A stretch of DNA of 64,000 bases from Afipia sp049747295 (GTDB lineage Bacteria; Pseudomonadota; Alphaproteobacteria; Rhizobiales; Xanthobacteraceae): the NCBI RefSeq assembly GCF_049747295.1, contig NZ_JBMHJM010000001.1:2852001-2916000 (forward strand), written 5' to 3'. Positions 27,856 to 36,986 of this stretch are shown here, one piece after another (within the stretch, counting starts at the first letter, position 1; each line of letters starts with the position of its first letter). A program made the position numbers and the translations under genes. The notes below the pieces were generated by a model that was given only the letters and a program-made list of their open reading frames with translations, was not told the DNA's origin and ran no database searches.

Positions 27856-28788
27856 ATGAGCAACGCGGCGACCCCCGTCGCAGACGCGACGTCGAACTGG
27901 GTGGACACCCACGCGCCGCTGTGGGCACGGCCTTATCTGCGGCTGGCACGTTCCGATCGTCCGATCGGGTGGTGGCTGCTGTTGTTGCCGTGCTGGTGGT
28001 CCGCCGCGCTCGCAGCCGGCATTGCAGGAGATCTTCGATCACTGCCGAGTGTGCTTGTGCTGTTTTTGATCGGCGCGATCGTCATGCGTGGCGCGGGGTG
28101 CACCTGGAACGACATTACCGACCGCAAGCTTGACGCGAGCGTCGAGCGCACCCGATCGCGACCGATCCCCGCGGGCCAGGTCACGGTGACCCAGGCAGCT
28201 CTCTTTCTCTTGGCGCAGGCGCTGACCGGTCTCTTGGTGCTTCTGCAATTCAATCTTTTCGCGATCATCACAGGGATAAGTTCGCTGCTTGTGGTCGCGA
28301 TTTATCCTTTCATGAAGCGCATCACCTATTGGCCACAATCCGTGCTCGGCCTCGCATTTTCGTGGGGCGCGCTGATGGGCTTTGCTGTCATTCTCGAACG
28401 TATCGATGTCGCGGCACTCGCGCTCTACATCGGTTCGATTTCGTGGGTGATCGCGTATGACACGATCTACGCTCATCAGGATACCGAAGATGACGTGCTG
28501 ATCGGCATCAAGTCGACAGCTTTGTTGTTCGGTGAACGGACGAAGATGGCGCTGACGATCTTCTACAGCCTCGCAGTCTTCTTCATCGGTATTGCCTTGT
28601 GGCAAGGCGGATCGCGCTGGTTGGCGTGGAGCGGTCTCGCGGCCTTTGCTGTGCATCTCGGCTGGCAGGTTCGCACCATCGAGATCGGCAACTCGCCGCT
28701 GTGCCTGCGGCTGTTTAAATCCAACAGGAATGCCGGGCTATTGCTGTTTGGTGGACTGCTCGCGGACGCGGTACTGCGAGCAGTCTAA
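27856..28788 (+). CDS. ubiA: 4-hydroxybenzoate polyprenyltransferase UbiA
   Basis: Membrane enzyme that attaches the polyprenyl tail to 4-hydroxybenzoate in ubiquinone synthesis. The 310 aa have about eight helices and the two Asp-rich motifs: NDITDRKLDASVERTRSRPI after helix 2 and YDTIYAHQDTEDD further on. An ATG at 27820 is in frame but lies inside the right arm of a palindromic element, so 27856 is preferred. The promoter must lie in or upstream of that element, since only 15 nt separate it from the start. Confidence 0.93.
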   Translation: MSNAATPVADATSNWVDTHAPLWARPYLRLARSDRPIGWWLLLLPCWWSAALAAGIAGDLRSLPSVLVLFLIGAIVMRGAGCTWNDITDRKLDASVERTRSRPIPAGQVTVTQAALFLLAQALTGLLVLLQFNLFAIITGISSLLVVAIYPFMKRITYWPQSVLGLAFSWGALMGFAVILERIDVAALALYIGSISWVIAYDTIYAHQDTEDDVLIGIKSTALLFGERTKMALTIFYSLAVFFIGIALWQGGSRWLAWSGLAAFAVHLGWQVRTIEIGNSPLCLRLFKSNRNAGLLLFGGLLADAVLRAV

Positions 28789-28789
28789 A

Positions 28790-29335
28790 TCAGTTGCGCG
28801 CGATGATCTCGCGCTCGCCGCGATAAACCGACGTTTCGGGCTGCGCGCGGCCGGCCTTCCGGCGGACCAGGAATTTCGGACGGCGACATTTGATGACGTT
28901 GTGGCGACGACGACGCGTCGCAGGCTCGCGGACCACGTCGCTCTCCTCTTCGATCTGCGGCAGGGCAAACATTTCACTCCACATCTGCCAGCCGCGCTCG
29001 AGCTGGACGCTGTCTGATGTGACGAGCAGGGGCACCGACAATGACGGATCGCGATGGACCAGGACGAGCGCTTGCGCGTCGTCAGTCGCGCGACAGGCAA
29101 TGCCGAGAAACTCATTGATGCGAAGATTGACCGCCATGCGAATGCCGCTGACGGCACGCCGCACCACGACACGTTCGCGATTGATTTCGATATGCCGGAT
29201 GCCGCCATCAGCGCGGCCATCGCGCGCTTCAAAGCTGACAGGCAAAGAATGGGGGTCGAGCTGCAAGCTGCAGCCCGACCCGGCGGGTTGCACCCCACCG
29301 ACTCCGAATTGACGCCTCACGGTTTTATCTCCCAC
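28790..29335 (-). CDS. DUF6101 family protein
   Basis: Protein of 181 aa, probably cytosolic, rich in Arg and basic near its C-terminus (RRRRHNVIKCRRPKFLVRRK). It resembles a small conserved family of Bradyrhizobium relatives of unknown function. The likely start is GTG at 29335; another GTG five codons later is possible. It is convergent with ubiA with a 1-nt gap between stops. No catalytic motif is recognised. Confidence 0.7.
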   Translation of the reverse strand: MGDKTVRRQFGVGGVQPAGSGCSLQLDPHSLPVSFEARDGRADGGIRHIEINRERVVVRRAVSGIRMAVNLRINEFLGIACRATDDAQALVLVHRDPSLSVPLLVTSDSVQLERGWQMWSEMFALPQIEEESDVVREPATRRRRHNVIKCRRPKFLVRRKAGRAQPETSVYRGEREIIARN

Positions 29336-29594
29336 GCCGGAATTATGTTCCCGGTCGATGCGAGGAGATTGCCAGAGCCGCGTCCGAATTCACTTAAGAA
29401 GGCTGGTTAATCGTCTCTGACCCGCATTCCTTCACTTCGCATGATTGACGACTCCTTGGCGGAGATGATTGACGAGACCTTGCCGAAGCGCTGAAATATC
29501 TTTTCTTTCCTGTTCCAAAAGTGCTTGAAGTCCGCGTAAAACAGGCACATCTGATGATTTCTCCCATTCGCCTCCAAGCCCCGGGAATTTGTTC

Positions 29595-30995
29595 GTGATC
29601 TCTTCACCAAACGCATCGTTGTCGTCTTCTCCGAAATCTCCGACATCGGATTTACTCGACCAGACCGCGCTGAGCGCCTTGGCGCAAAGGCTGGTGGAAG
29701 CCGCCAAGCGCGCAGGTGCGGATGCTGCAGACGCAGTCGCCGTGCGCGGCGTCTCGCAAGGCGTGGAAGTGCGCGATGGCAAGGTTGAGGAGAGCGAACG
29801 TTCGGAAGGCGACGATGTGGGTCTGCGCGTTTTCGTTGGAAAGCGTCAGGCAGTGGTGTCGACCAGCGACATTCGCGGGGACAATGTCGCACAACTCGCC
29901 GAGCGCGCCGTGGCGATGGCGAAGGTTGCGCCGGACGATGAGTTTGTCGGTCTTGCCGATCAGGCGTTGCTCGCGAGACAGTTCCCGGATCTCGATTTGC
30001 TGGATCCGAAGGTGCCGTCCATCGATGAGCTGGAACGCCGTGCTCAGGAAGCCGAAGCCGCCGCTCTCGTCGTCAAGGGTGTTTCAAAGTCCAGTGGTGC
30101 CTCCGCGTCGGCCGGTATCGGCGGCATGGTGCTGGTCACCAGCACCGGATTTCACGGTTCTTATCTGCGTTCAAGCCACAGCATCTCGATGACGGCGATC
30201 GCCGGCGAGGGCACCGGCATGGAGCGCGATTATGATTTTACGTCTGCACTTCACGCCTCCGATCTGACATCGCCAAACAGCGTGGGCCGGCTCGCAGCCG
30301 AACGCGCAGTCGCGCGGCTGAACCCGCGCAAAGTCGCGACATGCAAAGTGCCGATTGTTTTCGATCCCCGCGTCTCCGGTTCATTGGTTGGACATGTCGT
30401 CGGTGCTGCGAATGGTGCATCGATCGCCCGCAAGACCAGTTTCCTCAAGGACAGTCTGGGGAAACAGCTCTTCGACGCGAGCATTCGTATTGTCGACGAT
30501 CCGCTGCGCGTGCGTGGATTGCGTTCGCAATCGTTCGACGCGGAAGGTGTCGCGGTCAAGAAACTCGCGATTATCGACGGCGGCGTTCTGACGTCATGGC
30601 TGCTCGATTCCGCGACAGCCCGTGAACTTGGACTGAAGACCACGGGACATGCCCATCGCGGGGTTTCGTCGTCGCCGTCGCCGGGTGCCTACAATCTGCA
30701 TCTTGAAGCAGGCAAAATGTCTCCTGCTGAGTTGATGTCCGACATCAAGGAAGGTTTCTACGTCACGGATCTGATCGGCTCGGGCGTCAACGGAGTCACA
30801 GGTGACTACAGCCGCGGCGCAGCCGGATTCTGGATCGAGAATGGCCAACTGACTTATGCGGTCAGTGAAGTGACGATTGCCGGACACCTGTTCGACATCT
30901 TCAAGTCGATGACCCCGGCCAGCGACCTTGAATTCAAGTATGGCGTCAATGCGCCGACCGTGCGTATCGAGGGCCTGACGCTTGCCGGACGCTGA
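29595..30995 (+). CDS. TldD/PmbA family metalloprotease-like protein
   Basis: Cytosolic protein of about 466 aa in the TldD/PmbA (TldE) family, which in E. coli processes small peptides such as microcins and the CcdA antitoxin. N-terminal SQGVEVRDGKVEESERSEG, the central PIVFDPRVSGSLVGHVVGAA and the C-terminal GVNGVTGDYSRGAAGFWIENG are typical. It resembles the PmbA side (no clear HExxxH motif seen), so it may need a TldD partner. The start (GTG 29595 or TTG 29589) is uncertain. It heads the run of genes leading to lpxK. Confidence 0.88.
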   Translation: MISSPNASLSSSPKSPTSDLLDQTALSALAQRLVEAAKRAGADAADAVAVRGVSQGVEVRDGKVEESERSEGDDVGLRVFVGKRQAVVSTSDIRGDNVAQLAERAVAMAKVAPDDEFVGLADQALLARQFPDLDLLDPKVPSIDELERRAQEAEAAALVVKGVSKSSGASASAGIGGMVLVTSTGFHGSYLRSSHSISMTAIAGEGTGMERDYDFTSALHASDLTSPNSVGRLAAERAVARLNPRKVATCKVPIVFDPRVSGSLVGHVVGAANGASIARKTSFLKDSLGKQLFDASIRIVDDPLRVRGLRSQSFDAEGVAVKKLAIIDGGVLTSWLLDSATARELGLKTTGHAHRGVSSSPSPGAYNLHLEAGKMSPAELMSDIKEGFYVTDLIGSGVNGVTGDYSRGAAGFWIENGQLTYAVSEVTIAGHLFDIFKSMTPASDLEFKYGVNAPTVRIEGLTLAGR

Positions 30996-31800
30996 GCCCG
31001 AGGTTTCCAACAGAAGTCATCTGTCCCGCGATGCTGCGCTGCTCGCCGACACCGTGCGAGAGGCGGGCGCTCTGGCGCTTCGTCTTTTTCGGACCGAGCT
31101 GAAGACCTGGACCAAGGGAGCGACGTCGCCGGTGTCGGAGGCCGACATCGCCGTCAACGACTTGATCGAGGCGCGTTTGCGATCCGTCACGCCGGATTAC
31201 GGCTGGTTGTCCGAGGAGAGTGCCGACGACACATCCCGCCTTGATAAATCGCTGACGTGGATCGTTGATCCGATCGATGGAACACGGGCTTATCTGGCCC
31301 AGCAGAACGACTGGTCCGTGAGCGTGGCGCTGGTGGAAAATGGATTTCCGCTTCTCGGCGCGGTATTTGCCCCAGCCAGCGATGAGTTCTTTTTTGCGAC
31401 CCGAGACAGGGGCGCGGTGTTGAACGATGCCCGAATTTCGGCCTCGACCGGCGATACCATCAGTTTTTCAAGGATTGCCGGCCCCAAACCGTTGGTTGAG
31501 CGGTTGAAAACCATACCGTCCGGAGAATCGTTGCATCCGCGAATCGGCTCTTTGGCGCTGCGCCTTGTCCGGGTGGGGCAAGGGACACTGGATGCTGCTT
31601 TCGCAGCCGGTAACAGCCGTGACTGGGACCTTGCAGCGGCTGACTTAATCGTGCACGAAGCGGGCGGGGAAATGACCACACTGGCCGGGGAACGTCTGGT
31701 TTATAATGGCCACGATGTTCGCCATGGGTTGCTGGTGGCGGCGGGGCATGCGCGCCACACGCATATAGTTGAGCACTTTCGGAAAAATCCGATCGAGTAA
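30982..31800 (+). CDS. Inositol monophosphatase / CysQ-type phosphatase
   Basis: Mg-dependent phosphatase of 272 aa. Family motifs are SPVSEADIAVND, WLSEESADD, WIVDPIDGTRAYLAQ (metal-binding DPIDGT) and the C-terminal SRDWDLAAADLIVHEAGG. In this neighbourhood it is often annotated as 3'(2'),5'-bisphosphate nucleotidase CysQ; the exact substrate cannot be told from motifs. The TTG at 30982 overlaps the end of the TldD-like gene by 14 nt, suggesting coupling. Confidence 0.85.
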   Translation: MPDAEPEVSNRSHLSRDAALLADTVREAGALALRLFRTELKTWTKGATSPVSEADIAVNDLIEARLRSVTPDYGWLSEESADDTSRLDKSLTWIVDPIDGTRAYLAQQNDWSVSVALVENGFPLLGAVFAPASDEFFFATRDRGAVLNDARISASTGDTISFSRIAGPKPLVERLKTIPSGESLHPRIGSLALRLVRVGQGTLDAAFAAGNSRDWDLAAADLIVHEAGGEMTTLAGERLVYNGHDVRHGLLVAAGHARHTHIVEHFRKNPIE

Positions 31801-31861
31801 TGCTCGCGTAGCGTTTTGGTGTTTCAATTCATGTTCCTGTATTTGCTTTAGGAAGCGATCT

Positions 31862-32110
31862 ATGTCCGAGACTGCGCCACAGCAATTGCTTCATCTCGTC
31901 ATCGGAGGTGAGCTGCTTGATCTTGAACACGTAACTTTCAAGGATCTCGACAAGGTCGAGATCGTGGGGGTATTTCCGAACTACGCGACTGCTCATGCCG
32001 CCTGGAAGGGCAAGGCGCAGCAGACCGTCGATAATGCCCATATGCGTTACTTCATCGTCCACATCCACCGGCTGCTTGATCCGGCTGAAGATACGAAGTC
32101 CGGGCATTGA
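31862..32110 (+). CDS. DUF4170 domain protein
   Basis: Small soluble protein of 82 aa, starting MSETAPQQLLHLVIGGEL. The family is common in alphaproteobacteria next to waaA/lpxK and has no known function. The ATG at 31862 is preceded by TTTAGGAAG; the open frame upstream to 31769 overlaps the phosphatase gene and is not needed. The next gene starts inside its stop codon region (TTGA at 32107-32110). Confidence 0.85.
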   Translation: MSETAPQQLLHLVIGGELLDLEHVTFKDLDKVEIVGVFPNYATAHAAWKGKAQQTVDNAHMRYFIVHIHRLLDPAEDTKSGH

Positions 32111-32820
32111 AAAGAGTCCTGCGAAATCTAGGCCGCGCGAGTTGGGTGCAGCACCTCGCGGGGGGCACTGCCGCTGAATTTTTGCGGCTGGTCTGGTGGA
32201 CAAACCGTTTCACCTTGGATCCGCCTGAAATTTACAAGCAGATCGAACCTGATATGCCGGTGATCGTTGCGTTCTGGCACGGTCAGCACTTCATGATGCC
32301 GTTTCTCAAGCTCAAGGCGTACGAGGCGAAGGTCCTGATTTCGCGTCACCGCGACGGCGAAATCAACGCCATCGCAGCTGAAAGGCTCGGGGTTGGAACT
32401 GTCCGCGGCTCGGGCGATCACGGCACCTCGTTTCACCGGAAAGGCGGTGTAGCGGCGTTCAAATCCATGCTGAAGGTTCTCGAGGATCGCATCAACATGG
32501 CACTGACGGCGGACGTCCCGAAGGTTTCGCGCAAGGCAGGGCTTGGGATCATCATGCTTGCCCGTGAATCCGGACGGCCTATTCTCCCCGTGGCCATTGC
32601 CACAAGCCGGTTCAAGCGCCTTAAGAACTGGGATCGCTCAGTTATTCACCTGCCGTTCGGGCATGGCGTTATCGCGGCCGGCGATCTTGTCAGGGTCCCG
32701 CCTGATGCCGACAGTACGATGATGGAAGATTTTCGAGCGGAGCTGGAAGCCAATCTGAACGAGGTGACGCGCCGCGCCTATACGCTCGTCGGCCGGCCTG
32801 ACGAGGACGGACATGCCTAG
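32107..32820 (+). CDS. DUF374 lysophospholipid acyltransferase family protein
   Basis: Inner-membrane-associated acyltransferase of 237 aa. The motif VIVAFWHGQHFMMPFL includes the conserved His of the acyltransferase active site; RGSGDHGTSFHRKGG and ALTADVPKVSRKAGLGIIML are characteristic of DUF374. Its place directly before waaA and lpxK suggests a role in lipid A or outer-membrane lipid acylation, by inference. The TTG start overlaps the upstream stop; its end overlaps waaA by 8 nt. Confidence 0.88.
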   Translation: MKRVLRNLGRASWVQHLAGGTAAEFLRLVWWTNRFTLDPPEIYKQIEPDMPVIVAFWHGQHFMMPFLKLKAYEAKVLISRHRDGEINAIAAERLGVGTVRGSGDHGTSFHRKGGVAAFKSMLKVLEDRINMALTADVPKVSRKAGLGIIMLARESGRPILPVAIATSRFKRLKNWDRSVIHLPFGHGVIAAGDLVRVPPDADSTMMEDFRAELEANLNEVTRRAYTLVGRPDEDGHA

Positions 32821-34117
32821 CGCGCTGCCGGTCACGCTGCGCGCGTACCGGAGGCTGTCCGCGTTCGCGACGCCTTTGACAGGGACGCTTGTCCAGCGTC
32901 GTCTCAAGCGGGGCAAGGAAGATCCTGAGCGCATCGGCGAGCGGCGGGGCATCGCAAGTGTTGGACGTCCGCGGGGACCGCTGATCTGGATTCACGGTGC
33001 AAGCGTTGGTGAAGTTCTGGCCGCCGCCGAACTGGTGGAGCGGCTGCGTGCCCACAATGTACGTATCCTGCTGACCTCCGGCACGGTGACATCTGCCGCG
33101 ATCGTTCAGCGGCGATTTCCACCCGATGTCATCCACCAATACGTGCCGTTTGACGCGCCCAAATATGTCGCTTCCTTTCTTGATCACTGGCAGCCCAGTC
33201 TCGCGCTGTTCATCGAATCGGACATCTGGCCCAATCTGATTTTATCGAGCGCCGAGCGGCGCATTCCGATGGTGCTTATCAACGCCCGGATGTCGCAACG
33301 CTCGTTTCCACGATGGCGCAGGTTTGCCGGCACCATCGGCACGCTGCTCGATTGCTTCGAGCTGTGTCTGGCGCAATCCGATCTCGACGGGGAACGCTAT
33401 GCGGCGCTCGGCAGCCGCAACGTTGCGACGTCAGGTAACCTCAAGCTCGATGTCAAAGGACCGCCGGCTGACGTCCCGAAGCTCGAACAGCTCAAGGCTG
33501 CAACGCAGCGCCGGCTGGTCTTCGTGGCAGCGTCCACGCATCCGGGCGAGGAAGAGATCATTCTCGATGCGCACCGCAGATTGGCCGGGCAGATCCAGTC
33601 GCTGTTGACGATCATTGTTCCGCGTCATGCAAATCGCGGCATGGCCATCGCCCAGATGCTGGCTGCCGCCGGTGTGCACGTCGCCTTGCGTTCTCAGGAC
33701 GAGTTGCCTTCGGCAAAAACCGATATTTATGTCGCCGATACCATGGGCGAGTTGGGACTGTTTTACCGTCTCGCCCCCGTGGTGTTCATGGGCGGATCGC
33801 TTGTCAGCCACGGGGGACAGAACCCGATCGAAGCCATCAAGCTCGGTGCGGCAATTCTGCACGGCCCGCACGTTTTCAATTTCACTGAAATCTACAGCGC
33901 GCTGGACCAGGCCGGCGGAGCAGTCCGCGCGGAGACGGACGAAGACTTCGTGAGATCGCTCGGCTCGTTGCTGGCAAATCCGATCTCCCGGCAACGGTCG
34001 GTCGCGGCAGCGGAGAAAGTGGTCGAGCGGCTGGGAGGCGCGCTGGACAAAACGCTGGCGGCGCTTGAGCCTTACCTGTTGCAAATGCGGATCGAAGGCG
34101 AGGTCGCCGATGCGTGA
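32813..34117 (+). CDS. waaA: 3-deoxy-D-manno-octulosonic acid (Kdo) transferase WaaA
   Basis: Transfers Kdo from CMP-Kdo to the lipid A precursor at the inner membrane. The 434 aa show the N-terminal membrane-anchor region, then LIWIHGASVGEVLAAAELVERL and the GT-B domains with ESDIWPNLILSSAERRIPMVLINARMS-type segment (residues about 140-165) and FMGGSLVSHGGQNPIEA near the C-terminus. It overlaps the upstream acyltransferase and the downstream lpxK, forming a tight Kdo-lipid A operon. Confidence 0.95.
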   Translation: MPSALPVTLRAYRRLSAFATPLTGTLVQRRLKRGKEDPERIGERRGIASVGRPRGPLIWIHGASVGEVLAAAELVERLRAHNVRILLTSGTVTSAAIVQRRFPPDVIHQYVPFDAPKYVASFLDHWQPSLALFIESDIWPNLILSSAERRIPMVLINARMSQRSFPRWRRFAGTIGTLLDCFELCLAQSDLDGERYAALGSRNVATSGNLKLDVKGPPADVPKLEQLKAATQRRLVFVAASTHPGEEEIILDAHRRLAGQIQSLLTIIVPRHANRGMAIAQMLAAAGVHVALRSQDELPSAKTDIYVADTMGELGLFYRLAPVVFMGGSLVSHGGQNPIEAIKLGAAILHGPHVFNFTEIYSALDQAGGAVRAETDEDFVRSLGSLLANPISRQRSVAAAEKVVERLGGALDKTLAALEPYLLQMRIEGEVADA

Positions 34118-35120
34118 GCCGGCCTTCTGGTATCGGCCGCCTTCGTGGATTTCGCGACTCCTGTCTCCGTTCGGCGCCATCTATGGCGCCGTCACGGCGC
34201 AACGGATGGCACGCCAAGGGGCCGTCGCCGGAATCCCGGTTTTCTGTGTCGGCAACTATCACGTCGGCGGTGCCGGAAAGACGCCGACAACGCTTGCTCT
34301 GTCACACATGCTGCGCGAGATGGGCGAACAACCGTTCGTGGTCAGTCGCGGTTATGGCGGTCAACTGGAAGGACCGGTTCGCGTCGGCCCAAAGGCACAC
34401 ACGGCGAAGGATGTGGGCGACGAGCCGTTGATGATGGCGTCACAGGTGCCGGTCATCGTCTCGCGTGATCGCGCGGCGGGCGCGATGTTCGCGCATGGGC
34501 AAGGGGCCAGCGTCATTTTGCTCGATGACGGGTTTCAAAATCCGTCGTTGACCAAGGACGCATCGTTGATCGTAATCGACAGCGGACGTGGACTTGGAAA
34601 CGGCTGTGTGTTTCCCGCGGGGCCGCTGCGTGCGCCGCTCGCGCCGCAGATCGCGCGCACGGATGCGTTGATCGTCGTAGGCCGAGGGGATGCGGCCGAT
34701 GACGTTGCGCGTGAGCTTCGCGCGCAGGGCAAGACGGTGTTGCGCGCAACGATCAAGCCTGATCCCGGCTCTGTCGCAGCCTTAAGCGGACAACGCGTCC
34801 TGGCATTTGCCGGGATCGGCGATCCGGCACGATTTTTCGCCACGTTGCGCAAGAGCGGTGTGAACGTTGTCGAGGAAAAATCCTTCGACGATCATCATCC
34901 GTATACGATCAGCGACATCGAACAGCTCACCGCCGATGCGCAAGCAAAATCACTGACGCTGGTGACCACGGAAAAAGACATGGCGCGTCTGCATAGCGAT
35001 GCGGACCTCGCACCACGCGCTGAGACGGTTGTTGCCTTCGCGGTCTCGCTCGACTTTGACGAGGGTGAAACGTTCCGGCGATTTGTCGCGGAGCGGCTGG
35101 CTAGAGCGCGCGGAAAGTAA
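34110..35120 (+). CDS. lpxK: Tetraacyldisaccharide 4'-kinase LpxK
   Basis: Phosphorylates the 4' position of the lipid A disaccharide at the inner membrane. The 336 aa show PSWISRLLSPFGAIYG at the N-terminus, the P-loop VGGAGKTPTTLAL and the family segment VSRGYGG, then ILLDDGFQNPSL. The ATG at 34110 overlaps the end of waaA by 8 nt; an upstream in-frame start at 34065 is not needed. It is the last gene of the operon. Confidence 0.95.
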   Translation: MREPAFWYRPPSWISRLLSPFGAIYGAVTAQRMARQGAVAGIPVFCVGNYHVGGAGKTPTTLALSHMLREMGEQPFVVSRGYGGQLEGPVRVGPKAHTAKDVGDEPLMMASQVPVIVSRDRAAGAMFAHGQGASVILLDDGFQNPSLTKDASLIVIDSGRGLGNGCVFPAGPLRAPLAPQIARTDALIVVGRGDAADDVARELRAQGKTVLRATIKPDPGSVAALSGQRVLAFAGIGDPARFFATLRKSGVNVVEEKSFDDHHPYTISDIEQLTADAQAKSLTLVTTEKDMARLHSDADLAPRAETVVAFAVSLDFDEGETFRRFVAERLARARGK

Positions 35121-35122
35121 CT

Positions 35123-35350
35123 TTAGCTCTGGATTTTCGCGATTGCAGGGTAATGTCGTTGCAACACAGCGTTAGGTGTGGCGTACGCCTCCTGCCGGTC
35201 GACGCTCCAGTACTTCAGTTCGTCCAGGGAGATGTGTTCCCCGGTGATGGCGCAGCGAACGTACGATCCCGGTGAAAGCACCCGGAAATCCCCGTCGAGA
35301 TATTCTACCTTTGCTTCGCCGTGGCCCGAGGGGCCGAACTTGTTGAGCAC
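35123..35350 (-). CDS. DUF2093 domain protein
   Basis: Small protein of 75 aa matching the alphaproteobacterial DUF2093 family: VEYLDGDFRVLSPGSYVRCA and ITGEHISLDELKYWSVDRQE. Its function is unknown. It is convergent with lpxK, only 2 nt apart, and lies downstream of xseA on the same strand. Confidence 0.88.
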   Translation of the reverse strand: MLNKFGPSGHGEAKVEYLDGDFRVLSPGSYVRCAITGEHISLDELKYWSVDRQEAYATPNAVLQRHYPAIAKIQS

Positions 35351-35440
35351 GATGTCTGTCCTTGTGAACCGGCCAATTCATTGACCAGCATATCTGGCAA
35401 AATATAGGTCTGCCGGCGCGCGGGTAAACCCTTTTTCAGC

Positions 35441-36904
35441 TCAGAACAGGTCGCCCTGCACCTTCTTGACGCCGAAATCGGTGGTGCGCTTCGCCGCAGG
35501 CTTGGTCGCGGGCGATTTCGGGTTGGCTGCGGTTCCTCCGCCATCGCCGTCGGCCGTGGCGCCGATGCGGCCATCGGCAAACTCAATGCTGAGGCGCTGG
35601 CCGGAACTGACGTCAGCCACAGCATGCAGCGGGTGGCCGTTTTCGTCGCGGACCAACGCGAAGCCGCGGTCCAACACGCCCTTGTAAGAGAGTGCATTGA
35701 GCAACTGCGACACGTATCGCAAGCGCGTTTCGCGTTGCTGAATATGCAGCTTGCTGGAGCGTTGCGCGCTCGTTGCAAGCCGCTGTACATTCTCCTTCGC
35801 GCGATCGATCTGGGAGCGCAACGTTGTGACGGTGAGCCGGCCGGCGACCGCCGACAATCGCCGATCATAAACATGGGCGTTGGCGCGCAGAGCGCGTGGC
35901 AATGCCGAAGTCGCACGATCCAGACGTTGGCGCGGAATATCCAGAAGCTCTGTGGCTTTCGGCAACGCGCGTGCGGCCGCGCGCAGTTCGCTGCGGCGAT
36001 GTTCCTGTCCGCGCTGCCAGCACAGCATTCCGCGTCGTGCCAGCGACGTGACTTCGACGAACAGTTCGGCGCGCACAGGCACCGCCATTTCCGCGGCGGC
36101 CGTCGGCGTGGGCGCACGTTTGTCGGCGGCGAAGTCGATCAGCGTCACGTCGGTCTCATGGCCGACTGCCGAGATCAGCGGGATCATGCTGTCCGCGGCT
36201 GCCCGCACCACGATTTCCTCGTTGAACGACCAGAGGTCTTCCAGCGAGCCGCCGCCGCGCGCGACGATCAGAAGATCGGGGCGGGGAATCTTGCCATCCT
36301 CGGCAAGCGCATTGAAGCCGTTGATGGCGGCGGCGATCTGTTCGGCTGAACCTTCGCCCTGCACGCGCACCGGCCACACCAGCACGCGGCGCGGGAAGCG
36401 GTCTTCGAGCCGATGCAAAATGTCCCGGATGACGGCGCCGGTCGGCGATGTCACCACGCCGATGACCTCTGGCAGCCATGGCAGGAGTTGCTTGCGCGCC
36501 TCGTCGAACAGCCCCTCGGCCGCAAGCTTTCTCTTGCGCTCTTCCATCAGCGCCATCAGCGCGCCGACACCCGCCGGTTCGATGGCCTCGATGACGATCT
36601 GATACTTCGATGAGCCGGGATAGGTGGTGAGCTTGCCGGTGGCGATGATCTCCAGGCCTTCCTGTGGCTTGAAGCGCATGCGGCCGTGGACGCCCTTCCA
36701 GATCACGGCCTCGATCTTGGCACTGTCGTCCTTCAGCGCGAAATAGCAGTGGCCGGAGGAATGCGGGCCGCGAAACCCGGAAATCTCGCCGCGGACCCGG
36801 ACATGGCCGTAGGCGTCCTCCACCGTGCGCTTGAGCGCGGAAGACAGCTCCGAAACGGTAAATTCCGGAGAATTTGGCAGGGTTTCTACAGCACGTACGG
36901 TCAT
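35441..36904 (-). CDS. xseA: Exodeoxyribonuclease VII large subunit XseA
   Basis: Catalytic subunit of the single-strand-specific exonuclease VII. The 487 aa show the N-terminal OB-fold (EFTVSELSSALKRTVEDAYG, VRGEISGFRGPHSSGHCYFA), the catalytic region with GVVTSPTGAVIRDILHRLEDR and LIVARGGGSLEDLWSFNEE, and a coiled-coil part. The C-terminus ends in a low-complexity Gly/Ala/Pro stretch. The small subunit XseB is not in the window. It is transcribed divergently from purD. Confidence 0.95.
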   Translation of the reverse strand: MTVRAVETLPNSPEFTVSELSSALKRTVEDAYGHVRVRGEISGFRGPHSSGHCYFALKDDSAKIEAVIWKGVHGRMRFKPQEGLEIIATGKLTTYPGSSKYQIVIEAIEPAGVGALMALMEERKRKLAAEGLFDEARKQLLPWLPEVIGVVTSPTGAVIRDILHRLEDRFPRRVLVWPVRVQGEGSAEQIAAAINGFNALAEDGKIPRPDLLIVARGGGSLEDLWSFNEEIVVRAAADSMIPLISAVGHETDVTLIDFAADKRAPTPTAAAEMAVPVRAELFVEVTSLARRGMLCWQRGQEHRRSELRAAARALPKATELLDIPRQRLDRATSALPRALRANAHVYDRRLSAVAGRLTVTTLRSQIDRAKENVQRLATSAQRSSKLHIQQRETRLRYVSQLLNALSYKGVLDRGFALVRDENGHPLHAVADVSSGQRLSIEFADGRIGATADGDGGGTAANPKSPATKPAAKRTTDFGVKKVQGDLF

Positions 36905-36986
36905 AGAGAATCGAATCTGTTGCGGTGCGGAGGCATCATGATAAACCCTTCTATCATCACATAAACGCCGGTTCGACTCTCATCCC

